From contig CAMWXJ010000021.1 in NCBI GenBank assembly GCA_947178215.1, positions 1-40,581 on the forward strand: 40,581 nucleotides of DNA, read 5' to 3'. The stretch comes from an uncultured Porphyromonadaceae bacterium. Lineage in GTDB: Bacteria; Bacteroidota; Bacteroidia; Bacteroidales; Muribaculaceae. Shown piece after piece: positions 32,426 to 40,563 of this stretch. How positions within the stretch are numbered: position 1 is the first letter of the stretch; the number at the start of each line of letters is the position of its first letter. The position numbers and the translations under genes are program-made. A model generated the notes under the pieces. It was not told where the DNA came from. It searched no databases and worked only from the letters and a program-made list of their open reading frames with translations.

Positions 32426-35400
32426 TTAGTTAATGCTGTTGGTGTCGACGTCAAATTCCACTTCCATCTCTTTGAGGGAGTCGGTGAGCCGGCGGTTGAG
32501 GTTGATGCGTTGCTGGCTTGTCAGCGTGAGCCAGCGGCGGCTGCGGGGCTCGAGTAGTTTGACGGTAAGGGTGCCAGCCACCGCTCCGGCTGTATCTTCG
32601 GTGCGCTGGCCGCCCTGTTTCACCGCGTCGGTTATGAGGGCGTGGAGCGAGTCGTCGAGCTGGTCGGGGCTGAGGCGCAGGGTGATGCCGGTACAGAGCT
32701 TGCCCTTAACGTCGTCGAGGGGCTGAATAGAGCTGATGTTGAAGCGTAGTTCCTGCGAGTTGAAGCGGTGGCCATAACTGCCGCGTATGAGTATCTTGGT
32801 GCCCACGTCGCAATAAGGCTGATAGGTGTAGTAGTCGCGGCCAAACAGCGCGAACTCGTGTGCGGCCGAAAAGTCCTCGACCTTGATGCGCAGGAACGGA
32901 TCGCCTTTGCGGGTTGTGGCTTTGTCGTTTTTTACCACCATTCCACCAAATGTCATCGGCACGCCCTCGGCTATGACAGCGTCCTCGTCGGAGAAATGCT
33001 TGAGTGGTATGCAGCCGAAATTGAGGTCGAGGTAATAGGGGTCGAGCGGGTGGGCTGAGAGATATAGGCCCACAAGGTCGCGCTCCTGGTCGAGGCGGTA
33101 TGCGTCGGTCCAGGGTATGGCGACGGGGACTTCGGGACGCCCCGCAGTCGACATGGCTGTGTCGTCGTCGCCAAACAGGCTCATGCTTTGTGTCTGCTTG
33201 TCGTCCTGATAGAGGCGCCCGTAGCGTATGAGCGCTTCCGTGAACGTGTCGCCTTTGGTGGTCTGGGCCGAGAAACTTTCACGGGAAATTTCGGGCGCAA
33301 AGCAGTCGAAAGCGCCCGCCAGTGCAAGGGATTCGATGATACGGCTGTTGACCGCCGTCATCGGCACACGCTCCACGAAGTCGTAAATCGACTTGAACGG
33401 CCCCTCTTTGTCGCGGGCCTTGATTATTTCGTTGACAACGCCCTCGCCCACGCCTTTTATGGCGGCGAGGCCGAAGCGTATCTCACCCTTTTTGTTCACG
33501 CCGAACGCTACTACCGATTCATTGACGTCAGGGCCTTTGACCGGTATGTGCATCTTCTTGCACTCCTCCATGAAGCTGGTCATCTTGGTGACGTCGGTCA
33601 TGTTGCGGGTCAGTACGGCCGCCATGTACTCAGCGGGATAGTTGGCTTTGAGGTATGCGGTCTGATATGCCACCCACGAATAGCAGGTGGCGTGGCTCTT
33701 GTTGAACGCGTAGGAAGCGAACTTTTCCCAGTCGGCCCATATCTTTTCAAGCACCTTGGGGTCGTGGCCGTTGGCCTGTCCTCCGGCAAGGAACTTGGTT
33801 TTTAGAGCCATCATCTTGTCGATGAGCTTTTTGCCCATCGCCTTGCGGAGGGTATCGCTCTCGCCGCGGGTGAAGTTGGCAAGCAGACGCGACAGCAGCA
33901 TGACCTGCTCCTGGTACACGGTTACGCCGTAAGTGTCTTTGAGATAAAGCTCCATCTCAGGGATGTCGTAGACGATGGGGCTACGGCCGTGTTTGCGGGC
34001 GATAAAGTCGGGGATGTAGTCCATTGGGCCCGGGCGGTACAGGGCGTTCATGGCTATAAGGTCTTCGAACGTCGAGGGTTGTAGCTCGCGGAGATATTTC
34101 TGCATGCCGGCCGATTCAAACTGGAATGTTCCGGTGGTGCGTCCCTCACAATAGAGCTGGTAGGTCTTCGGGTCGTCGATAGGTATGGTGTCGGTGTCAA
34201 TCTCTATGCCGCAGGTGCGCTTGATGTTGGCGACGGCCTCTTTGAGTATGGACAGGGTTTTGAGACCGAGGAAGTCCATCTTGATAAGTCCCGTCTCCTC
34301 AATCACTGAGCCTTCGTATTGGGTGACAATGATTTTTTCTTTGTCGCCCGAGGCTTTGTCGATTGCGGTGCTGACCGGCACCCAGTCGGTAATGGCATCG
34401 CGGCAGATGATGACGCCGCACGCGTGCACGCCGGTGTTGCGCATGTTGCCTTCGAGCTCCTTGGCGTATTTGAGCGTTTCACGCACAAGCGGATTGGGGC
34501 TGTTGAGCTCGGCCTCGAACTCAGGCACATACTTGTAGATGTTGCTCAGGGTGGGCTTGAGGTCCTTGCCGTTGACCTGGGGCATGCGCTTCGGGATGAG
34601 ATTGGTAATGCGGTTGCTCTCCGAGAGCGGGAGCTGCTCCACGCGCGCCACATCCTTGATGGCGCTTTTGGCCGCCATCGTGCCGTAGGTTATGATATGT
34701 GCTACTTTTTCCTCACCGTATTTATCTGTGACGTAGCGGAGCACCACGGCGCGGCCGTCGTCGTCGAAGTCTATGTCAATATCAGGTAGCGAGATACGGT
34801 CGGGGTTGAGGAAACGCTCGAACAGTAGGTCGTATTTTACGGGGTCGATCTGGGTGATGCCAAGGCAGTAGGCCACGCAACTGCCGGCGGCAGAGCCACG
34901 TCCCGGACCAACGCTGACGCCGAGCTTGTTGCGGGCCACGTTGATAAAGTCCTGCACGATGAGGAAGTAACCCGGGAAGCCCATTGTCTTCATAATGTGG
35001 AGCTCAAACTTGATGCGCTCCTGCATCTCGGCCGAGAGTGGTGAACCGTAGCGGCGCTCCGCTCCCTCGTAGGCGAGTTTCGACAGATAGTCGGCTTCAA
35101 ACTTTATGCGGTAGAGCTTGTCGTAGCCGCCGAGCTTCTCGATTTTCTTGTTGGCTTCCTCGGGGCTGAGCACCACATTGCCGTTCTCGTCGCGCGTGAA
35201 CTCGTTGAATAGGTCCTCTTCAGTGATGCGGCTGCGGTATTCCTCTTCCGTACCGAATTCGGCCGGAATCTCGAAAAAGGGCATAATAGGCCCGTGGTCG
35301 ATGGAGTAGGTCTCTACTTTGTCGAGGATTTCAAGCGTGTTGGAAAGCGCCTCCGGGATGTCGCCGAATATGGCGTTCATCTCCTCGGTGGTCTTCATCC

Positions 35401-36271
35401 ACTCCTGCTTGGTGTAGTGCATGCGCTTCTCGTCCTTGAAGTATGAGCCGGTAGATATGCAGATGAGGCGGTCGTGTGCCTCGGCGTCTTCTGCGTTGAC
35501 AAAGTGTACGTCGTTGGTGGCTATGAGCTTGATGTCAAGCTCTCGGGCTATCTTAATCAACTCTGCGTTGACAATCTGCTGGCTCTCATACACGTCACGT
35601 GGCGCGAGCGGGTCGGTGGTGCGGTGGCGTTGAAGTTCGATGTAGTAGTCGTCGCCCATGGTCTCTTTCCACCAGCGTGCTGCCTCGCGGGCTCCATCGA
35701 TATCTCCGTTCATGATGAGGCGGGGGAGTTCGCCACCCAGACATGCCGACGCTATTATCAGGCCCTCTTTGTGTGCGGCAATCTGCTTCTTGTCGGTACG
35801 GGGGTGGGAATAGAATCCCTCGGTGAAAGCCTGGCTCACAATCTTAATAAGGTTGTTGTAGCCGGTCTTGTTTTTTGCGAGCACTATGAGGTGACGTCCG
35901 GTGTCGCGCTTGTCGGTCTGCTCGTGCAAATCCTTGTTTGCGACATACATCTCGCAGCCGAAGATTGGCTTGAAAATCTTGGCGCGAAGCTTGGCGGCTT
36001 CGGCTTCGGCCTCGGCGGCGGCGGTAGCGTCGCCCTCTTCACGTGCCTTTGCGGCAGCGGCTTCGGCTTCCTTGATAGCGCCTGTGGTCTTGCCGTTTTT
36101 CTTTTTTACGAGGTTGAAGAACTCCTTGATGCCAAACATATTGCCGTGGTCTGTTATGGCCAGGCCGGGCATGCCGTCGGCCATGGCCTTGTCAACAAGG
36201 TTGGCGATAGATGCTTGTCCGTCGAGCAGGGAGTACTGCGTGTGTACGTGGAGATGTATAAATGGGGTCAT
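32426..36271 (-). CDS. dnaE: DNA polymerase III alpha subunit
   Basis: A 1281-residue replicative polymerase. The N-terminal PHP domain begins FIHLHVHTQYSLLDG. The catalytic palm has the GPGRGSAAGS loop and the triple-acid motif PDIDIDFDDDGR. The thumb and tau-binding regions follow, with an OB-fold near VPMTFGGMVVKNDKATTRKG. ATG 36271 (MTPFIHL) is used: the longer start at 36322 lies inside the -7 promoter element. An Ala/Glu-rich insert (about residues 60-97) interrupts the PHP domain. It is first gene of a dnaE-trxA operon. Confidence 0.97.
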   Translation of the reverse strand: MTPFIHLHVHTQYSLLDGQASIANLVDKAMADGMPGLAITDHGNMFGIKEFFNLVKKKNGKTTGAIKEAEAAAAKAREEGDATAAAEAEAEAAKLRAKIFKPIFGCEMYVANKDLHEQTDKRDTGRHLIVLAKNKTGYNNLIKIVSQAFTEGFYSHPRTDKKQIAAHKEGLIIASACLGGELPRLIMNGDIDGAREAARWWKETMGDDYYIELQRHRTTDPLAPRDVYESQQIVNAELIKIARELDIKLIATNDVHFVNAEDAEAHDRLICISTGSYFKDEKRMHYTKQEWMKTTEEMNAIFGDIPEALSNTLEILDKVETYSIDHGPIMPFFEIPAEFGTEEEYRSRITEEDLFNEFTRDENGNVVLSPEEANKKIEKLGGYDKLYRIKFEADYLSKLAYEGAERRYGSPLSAEMQERIKFELHIMKTMGFPGYFLIVQDFINVARNKLGVSVGPGRGSAAGSCVAYCLGITQIDPVKYDLLFERFLNPDRISLPDIDIDFDDDGRAVVLRYVTDKYGEEKVAHIITYGTMAAKSAIKDVARVEQLPLSESNRITNLIPKRMPQVNGKDLKPTLSNIYKYVPEFEAELNSPNPLVRETLKYAKELEGNMRNTGVHACGVIICRDAITDWVPVSTAIDKASGDKEKIIVTQYEGSVIEETGLIKMDFLGLKTLSILKEAVANIKRTCGIEIDTDTIPIDDPKTYQLYCEGRTTGTFQFESAGMQKYLRELQPSTFEDLIAMNALYRPGPMDYIPDFIARKHGRSPIVYDIPEMELYLKDTYGVTVYQEQVMLLSRLLANFTRGESDTLRKAMGKKLIDKMMALKTKFLAGGQANGHDPKVLEKIWADWEKFASYAFNKSHATCYSWVAYQTAYLKANYPAEYMAAVLTRNMTDVTKMTSFMEECKKMHIPVKGPDVNESVVAFGVNKKGEIRFGLAAIKGVGEGVVNEIIKARDKEGPFKSIYDFVERVPMTAVNSRIIESLALAGAFDCFAPEISRESFSAQTTKGDTFTEALIRYGRLYQDDKQTQSMSLFGDDDTAMSTAGRPEVPVAIPWTDAYRLDQERDLVGLYLSAHPLDPYYLDLNFGCIPLKHFSDEDAVIAEGVPMTFGGMVVKNDKATTRKGDPFLRIKVEDFSAAHEFALFGRDYYTYQPYCDVGTKILIRGSYGHRFNSQELRFNISSIQPLDDVKGKLCTGITLRLSPDQLDDSLHALITDAVKQGGQRTEDTAGAVAGTLTVKLLEPRSRRWLTLTSQQRINLNRRLTDSLKEMEVEFDVDTNSIN

Positions 36272-36319
36272 ATCAGGCAGAAAGAGAGGCCGGAGATTTG
36301 TTGTGTCAATCTCCGGCCT

Positions 36320-36327
36320 CAAAGTTA
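36320..36327 (-). promoter_or_regulatory. -7 element of the dnaE promoter
   Basis: Reverse-strand TAACTTTG is a perfect -7 element. The start near 36313 gives a leader of about 42 bases and excludes the upstream ATG at 36322 as a start codon. Confidence 0.65.
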
Positions 36328-36386
36328 GTAATTTTTTGCGACTTTGGCGCTTGGATGTAGATAACTTCCGCAGTGTGTCGCACTAT

Positions 36387-37055
36387 TCAGATTCGCCACT
36401 CCGTGACCTTGATTTCCGTGGATCCGGCGTAGGTGCTCAGCAGGCGTTGCATCATTGAAATGACCTTTTCCGATGGAATCTCCCCTTCGCGGTATATATT
36501 GATTGTCATGAAGATGCGTCGTGTTTCAGGCGATAGTTTCGTGCGCTCGTTGTCGGATGTCGGGGTGCCGATGCCTCCTGTGGCATCTCTGAACACCGGC
36601 ATGGCGGCTATGTTGAGCTCACCGCGCCCGATGCCCTCATACGGCTCTCCTTCGCGTCCGGCCCCGAGCGTGAGCGAAGAGCCGTCGATTTTGTCGGCGT
36701 CGAAGCCGCCTATCGAGTGGCCGCTGACGAGCGACACAAGGTTGATGAGGTCGATGCATGTGAGCGAGCGGTATAGGTTGAGGCCCTTTACGACGCGGCG
36801 CATAAGCGACTCTGAGCTCGGGCGATAGCGGTTTGGCTCCTTGCCAAGCTCCTTGTAGGTGTTGCGGATGGCGTCGATAGCGGGACGATGACGTATGTCG
36901 GCCAGTTCGTAGCGCGTGCGTATTTCGCGGCAGGCGTCCAGAATCTCTTCCCAGAGCCGGTCGGAGGTGGGAGGGTTTATAATGTCGGCCTCTACGGTGT
37001 ATACTTTCAGCGCCGGGGCCGCGCGGCGTATCTCATCTTCAAAGATGATTTTCAT
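36387..37055 (-). CDS. B3/B4 tRNA-binding domain protein
   Basis: A 222-residue soluble protein made of one B3/B4 domain, the editing-site module of the PheRS beta chain. Typical stretches are IDAIRNTYKELGKEPNRYRPSS, split here by helices, then LTCIDLINLVSL and the later GGFDADKIDG. Free-standing copies are proposed to hydrolyse mischarged tRNA or bind amino-acid derivatives; the true role is unknown. It follows the second beta-barrel gene by 26 bases and may be the last member of the ECF sigma operon. Confidence 0.85.
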   Translation of the reverse strand: MKIIFEDEIRRAAPALKVYTVEADIINPPTSDRLWEEILDACREIRTRYELADIRHRPAIDAIRNTYKELGKEPNRYRPSSESLMRRVVKGLNLYRSLTCIDLINLVSLVSGHSIGGFDADKIDGSSLTLGAGREGEPYEGIGRGELNIAAMPVFRDATGGIGTPTSDNERTKLSPETRRIFMTINIYREGEIPSEKVISMMQRLLSTYAGSTEIKVTEWRI

Positions 37056-37066
37056 GTCAGGGTATA

Positions 37067-37094
37067 ATCAGTAAAAGAATATCAGTAAAAGAAT
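37067..37094. repeat. 14-bp tandem duplication across a stop codon
   Basis: ATCAGTAAAAGAAT occurs twice in direct succession (37067-37080, 37081-37094). The repeat encodes the last residues and stop (IFFY-stop) of the outer-membrane protein, so the reading frame ends at the first copy and the second copy is untranslated. Confidence 0.7.
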
Positions 37095-37927
37095 ATCAGA
37101 CCTGTCGACAGCGATTTGAGGTCGGGCTGTCCGGCCCCTCTGAGTATGCTCTGAGGCTGATAGCGCATGTAGACGCCCACTTGCGACGATACGCCGAGCA
37201 TCACCGTGATGTCGCAGCTCCAACGGCGATGGCCTATCTTGTTGCTCGTGGTCTTTATCTCCTTTCCTGAGGTGTCGCGCCATCGGGTAAGCATCGAGGC
37301 ATGTGGCGCGTAATTAGCTGTCACACCCGCCGCTATCCACTGCTTGAAGCCAAACATCCGTAGCGGAAGCTTCTGCTTGATGGTGAAAGGGAGCGAGAGG
37401 TTGAACACTTTTAGGCGTGAGTTGCGTGGTGCTGCGTCGGCCGGGTATGGTTCGCCGGTCACTACGCGGTCGTCGCCTACGCTGAAACGGTAGTCGGGAG
37501 TGGTGATTTTGTAGTTGCGCCAGTCCATGCCGAAGCCGAGCGATATACTTGTCGACGTCGTGGGTTGGTATGATATGCCCAGAATCTCGTACCATCCTAT
37601 CTCCCACGATTTACCCATCTCGACGGGCATGGTCGACGGATGAGCGGGAGCTGCAACCCACCCGATGTTGAATCCTCCGCTCGTCACCTTCCAGCGGCTG
37701 TTTTTGAAGCCGATTGATTTGTCCTTGATTATTACAGACGATTTATTCGTATAGTACACCGTTGTGGCCGTTTGGGTGGATTTAGGCGCGGTGCCGTCGG
37801 GGTAGTATGTTGTGACAATCACTCCGTCGGGGCGTGTTTCGGTGATTACTGTGTCGGGGCGCTCGGAGGCGTTTATGGCGGTTGTCAGGATTGCTGCAAG
37901 CGCGACTATTGCTGATATACGTTTCAT
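37082..37927 (-). CDS. Outer-membrane beta-barrel protein
   Basis: A 281-residue exported protein with a signal peptide (MKRISAIVALAAILTTAINA). A Thr-rich spacer (about 22-60) is followed by alternating hydrophobic/polar strands with many aromatic residues, and the chain ends in LIFFY, the C-terminal aromatic typical of barrel insertion signals. It resembles the following upstream gene in layout (signal peptide, Thr-rich linker, barrel; the motifs WEIGWYEILGIS and WEIGYNNLLCA correspond), so the two are probable paralogues. It is 13 bases from that gene and belongs to the sigma-factor operon. The cargo or role is unknown. Confidence 0.8.
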   Translation of the reverse strand: MKRISAIVALAAILTTAINASERPDTVITETRPDGVIVTTYYPDGTAPKSTQTATTVYYTNKSSVIIKDKSIGFKNSRWKVTSGGFNIGWVAAPAHPSTMPVEMGKSWEIGWYEILGISYQPTTSTSISLGFGMDWRNYKITTPDYRFSVGDDRVVTGEPYPADAAPRNSRLKVFNLSLPFTIKQKLPLRMFGFKQWIAAGVTANYAPHASMLTRWRDTSGKEIKTTSNKIGHRRWSCDITVMLGVSSQVGVYMRYQPQSILRGAGQPDLKSLSTGLIFFY

Positions 37928-37940
37928 GACCGTGGAAGTG

Positions 37941-38744
37941 TTAGAATGTGAGTGTTGCGCCTGTGGCGATTGTCTTGTACTGAGGGCCGTAACCGTCCAT
38001 CCAGGGGTTCATGGGTGCGAAGGTCACATAGAACCCGATAGTGTTGCGCCAGCCTATCGTTGCGGTCAAGTCTACGGTGGCTATTTTCTGATGCAACCCT
38101 TTGAATGAGTGTTTGACATGCTCGCTATTGTCGAGACGCCATTGTGATGACGCGGTGGTGTAGGTGTTGAGATGCAGCTCGCCCGAGAGTGAAAGGCCAA
38201 AGCTGCCATCCATGGGGATGAACACACAGAGTGGCACGGTGAAGTGAAAGTGTTTTATGCGGCTACTCACGTCGTGGGCGTTCTCGGGTGCCGGAGCGAT
38301 AGCGAGCACGCCGTTCTGGCAGGTCAGGATGTTGCTGTGGCCCACGTTCTGAAATTCCCAGCCGAAGCCGGCGCCGATGCTCACCTTGGGCAGTCCGGAG
38401 CCGCTCGACCACTCGGCGCAAAGAAGATTGTTGTAACCTATCTCCCAGCCGCCGGTGATTCCGGCGTGCGAGCCTACGGGGATAAGTCCGCCGGCATATA
38501 TTCCCGAAGAGCCAATCTTAGTCGACGAACGCCGGCTCTTGCTTGTCTTGTTGAAAAGACGGCTTAGGTCCCAGCGGCCTGGATTGATGCCGTCAATCAT
38601 CGGCTCGACGTCGCCTTTGATTACTGTGACGGTCTCGGTTGTGGTAGTGGTAGTAGTAGTGACTCTGGTTGTGGTTGTCTGTGCAGCGCACGGTGCTATC
38701 GCCGTCAACGCGGCTATGGCTGTTGTAATTAATATCTTGTGCAT
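37941..38744 (-). CDS. Outer-membrane beta-barrel protein with Thr-rich linker
   Basis: A 267-residue exported protein. The signal peptide ends near APCAAQ. Next comes a Thr-rich run with few other residues (about 23-42), encoded by GTA/GTG-type trinucleotide repeats at 38622-38680. Barrel-like strands follow (KVSIGAGFGWEFQNV, FGLSLSGELHLN, FYVTFAP), and the end GATLTF has a terminal Phe. It appears paralogous to the gene downstream. Trinucleotide repeats change length in frame, so they would vary the linker rather than switch expression. Confidence 0.78.
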   Translation of the reverse strand: MHKILITTAIAALTAIAPCAAQTTTTRVTTTTTTTTETVTVIKGDVEPMIDGINPGRWDLSRLFNKTSKSRRSSTKIGSSGIYAGGLIPVGSHAGITGGWEIGYNNLLCAEWSSGSGLPKVSIGAGFGWEFQNVGHSNILTCQNGVLAIAPAPENAHDVSSRIKHFHFTVPLCVFIPMDGSFGLSLSGELHLNTYTTASSQWRLDNSEHVKHSFKGLHQKIATVDLTATIGWRNTIGFYVTFAPMNPWMDGYGPQYKTIATGATLTF

Positions 38745-38772
38745 AATGTAATGTTGGGGCGTGGGATAATGC

Positions 38773-39240
38773 TCACTTAGTCTTGTCAGATGTCATCTGC
38801 TTAATTATTTGCTTGATTTGCTCCGGTGTGGCTTTGCCTTCGAGGTAAATCACGATTGCTTCATTGCCACCCGCAGGAAAGCTGTTGAGAAACAGCACGT
38901 AGCGATGACGCTTTTTGTCGCCCGAGGCCAGCTCGTAGACGGCCGATTGCAGTTTGCCTCCGCGCGTTACTGTCTGAATCCATTCGGTTGTGGCGGCGTC
39001 GGCCTTTACCGCCTTTTCAATAGCGGTAGCCATTTCCGGCTTTCCCTCTATTGATAAAGAGTGAAACAGGCTTAGTCTGAGCGATTTTAGCGCATCTCCG
39101 GTAATTATGGTCTCTGTGGCTGCCGGATTGTTGCGATAGGGCCCGTCGAATAGGCTCGCTATCGCGGTCGGCACCTGAGCCGAGGCTGCCAGAGCGGCGA
39201 CAAGCAGTGTTGCCGTCAGGATTATTAATCTATGTGTCAT
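38773..39240 (-). CDS. Small secreted protein, DUF4252/DUF6108-like
   Basis: A 155-residue protein with a signal peptide (RLIILTATLLVAALAASA, cleaved near QVP). The mature part has an amphipathic start, a central conserved-looking block (EWIQTVTRGGKLQSAVYEL) and an end IVIYLEGKATPEQIKQIIK. That tail resembles the ends of DUF4252-type proteins that follow ECF sigma and anti-sigma genes in Bacteroidales. The family assignment is tentative. Its start overlaps the anti-sigma-like gene by four bases (ATGA). Confidence 0.7.
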   Translation of the reverse strand: MTHRLIILTATLLVAALAASAQVPTAIASLFDGPYRNNPAATETIITGDALKSLRLSLFHSLSIEGKPEMATAIEKAVKADAATTEWIQTVTRGGKLQSAVYELASGDKKRHRYVLFLNSFPAGGNEAIVIYLEGKATPEQIKQIIKQMTSDKTK

Positions 39241-39704
39241 GGCTCATTGTCGTTTGATAGGTAGAGATTGTCGAGTATGTCATTTATTGTATTGTTTTCG
39301 GTTGAGCGTCCGAGAGCGCCGAGCTGATGGTTCATGATTGCGAGCGCGTCTTCGGTGGAGTGGCTTATCTTGCCCTGTGCGTAGATAGTGACGTCAGGCT
39401 GCTGCCCTTCTGGGGCGAGGAAATGTACACTTATTGCTATGACGACTGCTACTGATGCGGCAATTGAAACTATTGTGCGCCATGGCACAGTATGGTGGCG
39501 AAGTGCCGCAGGCCTGAGTCTGGCCTTTTGTAATGTGGTGTAGCCCATGACGGCGCGTGCTTCCTCCACCTCGCGTGTGACCGGAGTAGAGGGGTCGGCG
39601 AGAATGGCCCGCAGACGTCGCTCTTCGGCCTTGGTGGCTGTTGCGTCGAAGTAGCGCTCTATGAGTATTTCGGTTTCTGTTTTCATATAATGGTGTGGAG
39701 ACAT
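39237..39704 (-). CDS. Membrane anti-sigma-like protein
   Basis: A 155-residue single-pass membrane protein. The cytoplasmic N-terminal part (about 1-70) is charged and helical (ILIERYFDATATKAEERRLRAIL), with no HxxxCxxC zinc motif. A TM segment covers about 75-93 (IVSIAASVAVVIAIS), followed by a short periplasmic tail. Position, five bases after the ECF sigma stop, and topology fit an anti-sigma factor. An alternative start at 39686 (MKTETE) would shorten it by six residues. Confidence 0.7.
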   Translation of the reverse strand: MSPHHYMKTETEILIERYFDATATKAEERRLRAILADPSTPVTREVEEARAVMGYTTLQKARLRPAALRHHTVPWRTIVSIAASVAVVIAISVHFLAPEGQQPDVTIYAQGKISHSTEDALAIMNHQLGALGRSTENNTINDILDNLYLSNDNEP

Positions 39705-39708
39705 GGGG

Positions 39709-40218
39709 TTATCTTTTGTTTCGGAGGCGATACGCTTCGCGTACTGCCTTGCGTGCCCTCGAGAGTATCACGCGGCAGTTGGATTCTGTTATGTCGAGGC
39801 GGGCTGCTATCTCGTCGTAATCGTAGTCGAGCGAGTCGTGCAACATAAGTATCTCTCTTGCACGCGGGTCAAGAGTACGGTCGATGAGCTCCTTTACTTC
39901 CTCGGCGAGGTAGGCCCGGTGTTCGGCTTCGTTCTCTGTTGCGTTCTGCTCGGCTCGTTCAAGCGGCTCGGCTAATCTGACTTTTCTGCGGCGCAGCGAG
40001 TCGATGCATGCGCTCTTCACGGCGATGACGCTGTGTGAGTCGATTGCCTCCGTCTTGTAGTCAGCGTCACGGTCGGTGCGCCACAGCCTGAAAAACGCTT
40101 CCTGCAATGCATCGTCAGCGTCATCTTCGCTGCCGAGCATACGGGCTGCCCATGCTTTCAGGCGAGGTCTTAGAGCCTCGAAGCGTCCGGTGAGGTTGTT
40201 GGTGTCGTTGCGTCTCAT
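39709..40218 (-). CDS. ECF-type RNA polymerase sigma factor
   Basis: A 169-residue sigma factor. The sigma-2 region has SEDDADDALQEAFFRLWR (-10 recognition and core binding). The sigma-4 region has RAREILMLHDSLDYDYDEIA followed by DITESNCRVILSRARKAV (helix-turn-helix for -35). It heads the operon with the anti-sigma-like protein, a small secreted protein, two beta-barrel proteins and perhaps the B3/B4 protein. The promoter at 40229-40259 is of housekeeping type, and autoregulation is not evident. Confidence 0.92.
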   Translation of the reverse strand: MRRNDTNNLTGRFEALRPRLKAWAARMLGSEDDADDALQEAFFRLWRTDRDADYKTEAIDSHSVIAVKSACIDSLRRRKVRLAEPLERAEQNATENEAEHRAYLAEEVKELIDRTLDPRAREILMLHDSLDYDYDEIAARLDITESNCRVILSRARKAVREAYRLRNKR

Positions 40219-40228
40219 ATCGTTCTGT

Positions 40229-40259
40229 CAAATATACGCACGTAGGTCCTGGTTTGCAA
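40229..40259 (-). promoter_or_regulatory. Promoter of the sigma-factor operon
   Basis: Reverse-strand -33 TTG (40257-40259), 20-base spacer, -7 TATATTTG (40229-40236). The predicted start near 40222 leaves only about four bases before ATG 40218, a nearly leaderless mRNA. Confidence 0.7.
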
Positions 40260-40530
40260 CAGATGTGTGTCATTTTTTTTGAGGTTAGTGTGATTGTCAT
40301 GACGGGAAGGTCTGGAAAATGGAGATGAGCATGACGTAAGATGTTTTTTTAAATTTCTATGGTCGCGCGTATATAAATAATGTGTAGCGGTCAGGAGGTA
40401 GCAAGACATAAAAAGCTAAGCGTTAAGAGATGTTAATTCTATAAACCGTTTCAGGCCGAATATTGTATTAAATTGTAACCACTTAAAGGGCTCTTTAACA
40501 TTTGAGGTCATGAAAAATATTTGCGTCAGG
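40260..40530. other. AT-rich intergenic region without recognised gene
   Basis: The stretch between the sigma operon promoter and the right-edge promoter is AT-rich, with several A/T runs near 40341-40380. No credible ORF, hairpin terminator or conserved motif was recognised; it may act as an upstream activating region for the right-edge promoter. Confidence 0.4.
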
Positions 40531-40531
40531 A

Positions 40532-40563
40532 TTTGGTGGGAAACGAAAAAGTCTCTACCTTTG
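40532..40563 (+). promoter_or_regulatory. Strong promoter, probably of a stable RNA operon beyond the window
   Basis: -33 TTTG (40532-40535), 20-base spacer, perfect -7 TACCTTTG (40556-40563), followed by CACTCGCTTTTCGGGAAT. The start near 40570 has no ORF before the edge. Leaders of this kind (TTTGCAC-CGCTTT) precede rRNA operons in related Bacteroidales as I remember them; this link is an inference. Confidence 0.65.

Noticed and set aside
32058-36271. dnaE-trxA pairing as a novelty
   Set aside because: Adjacent dnaE and trxA are a known arrangement in Bacteroidota.
35474-36328. 284-codon forward open frame
   Set aside because: It is antisense to the dnaE PHP domain; its Gly/Val-rich content mirrors the Ala/Glu-rich insert.
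38622-38680. Possible phase-variable repeat
   Set aside because: The repeat is trinucleotide-based and encodes the Thr linker in frame; length change would not switch the gene off.
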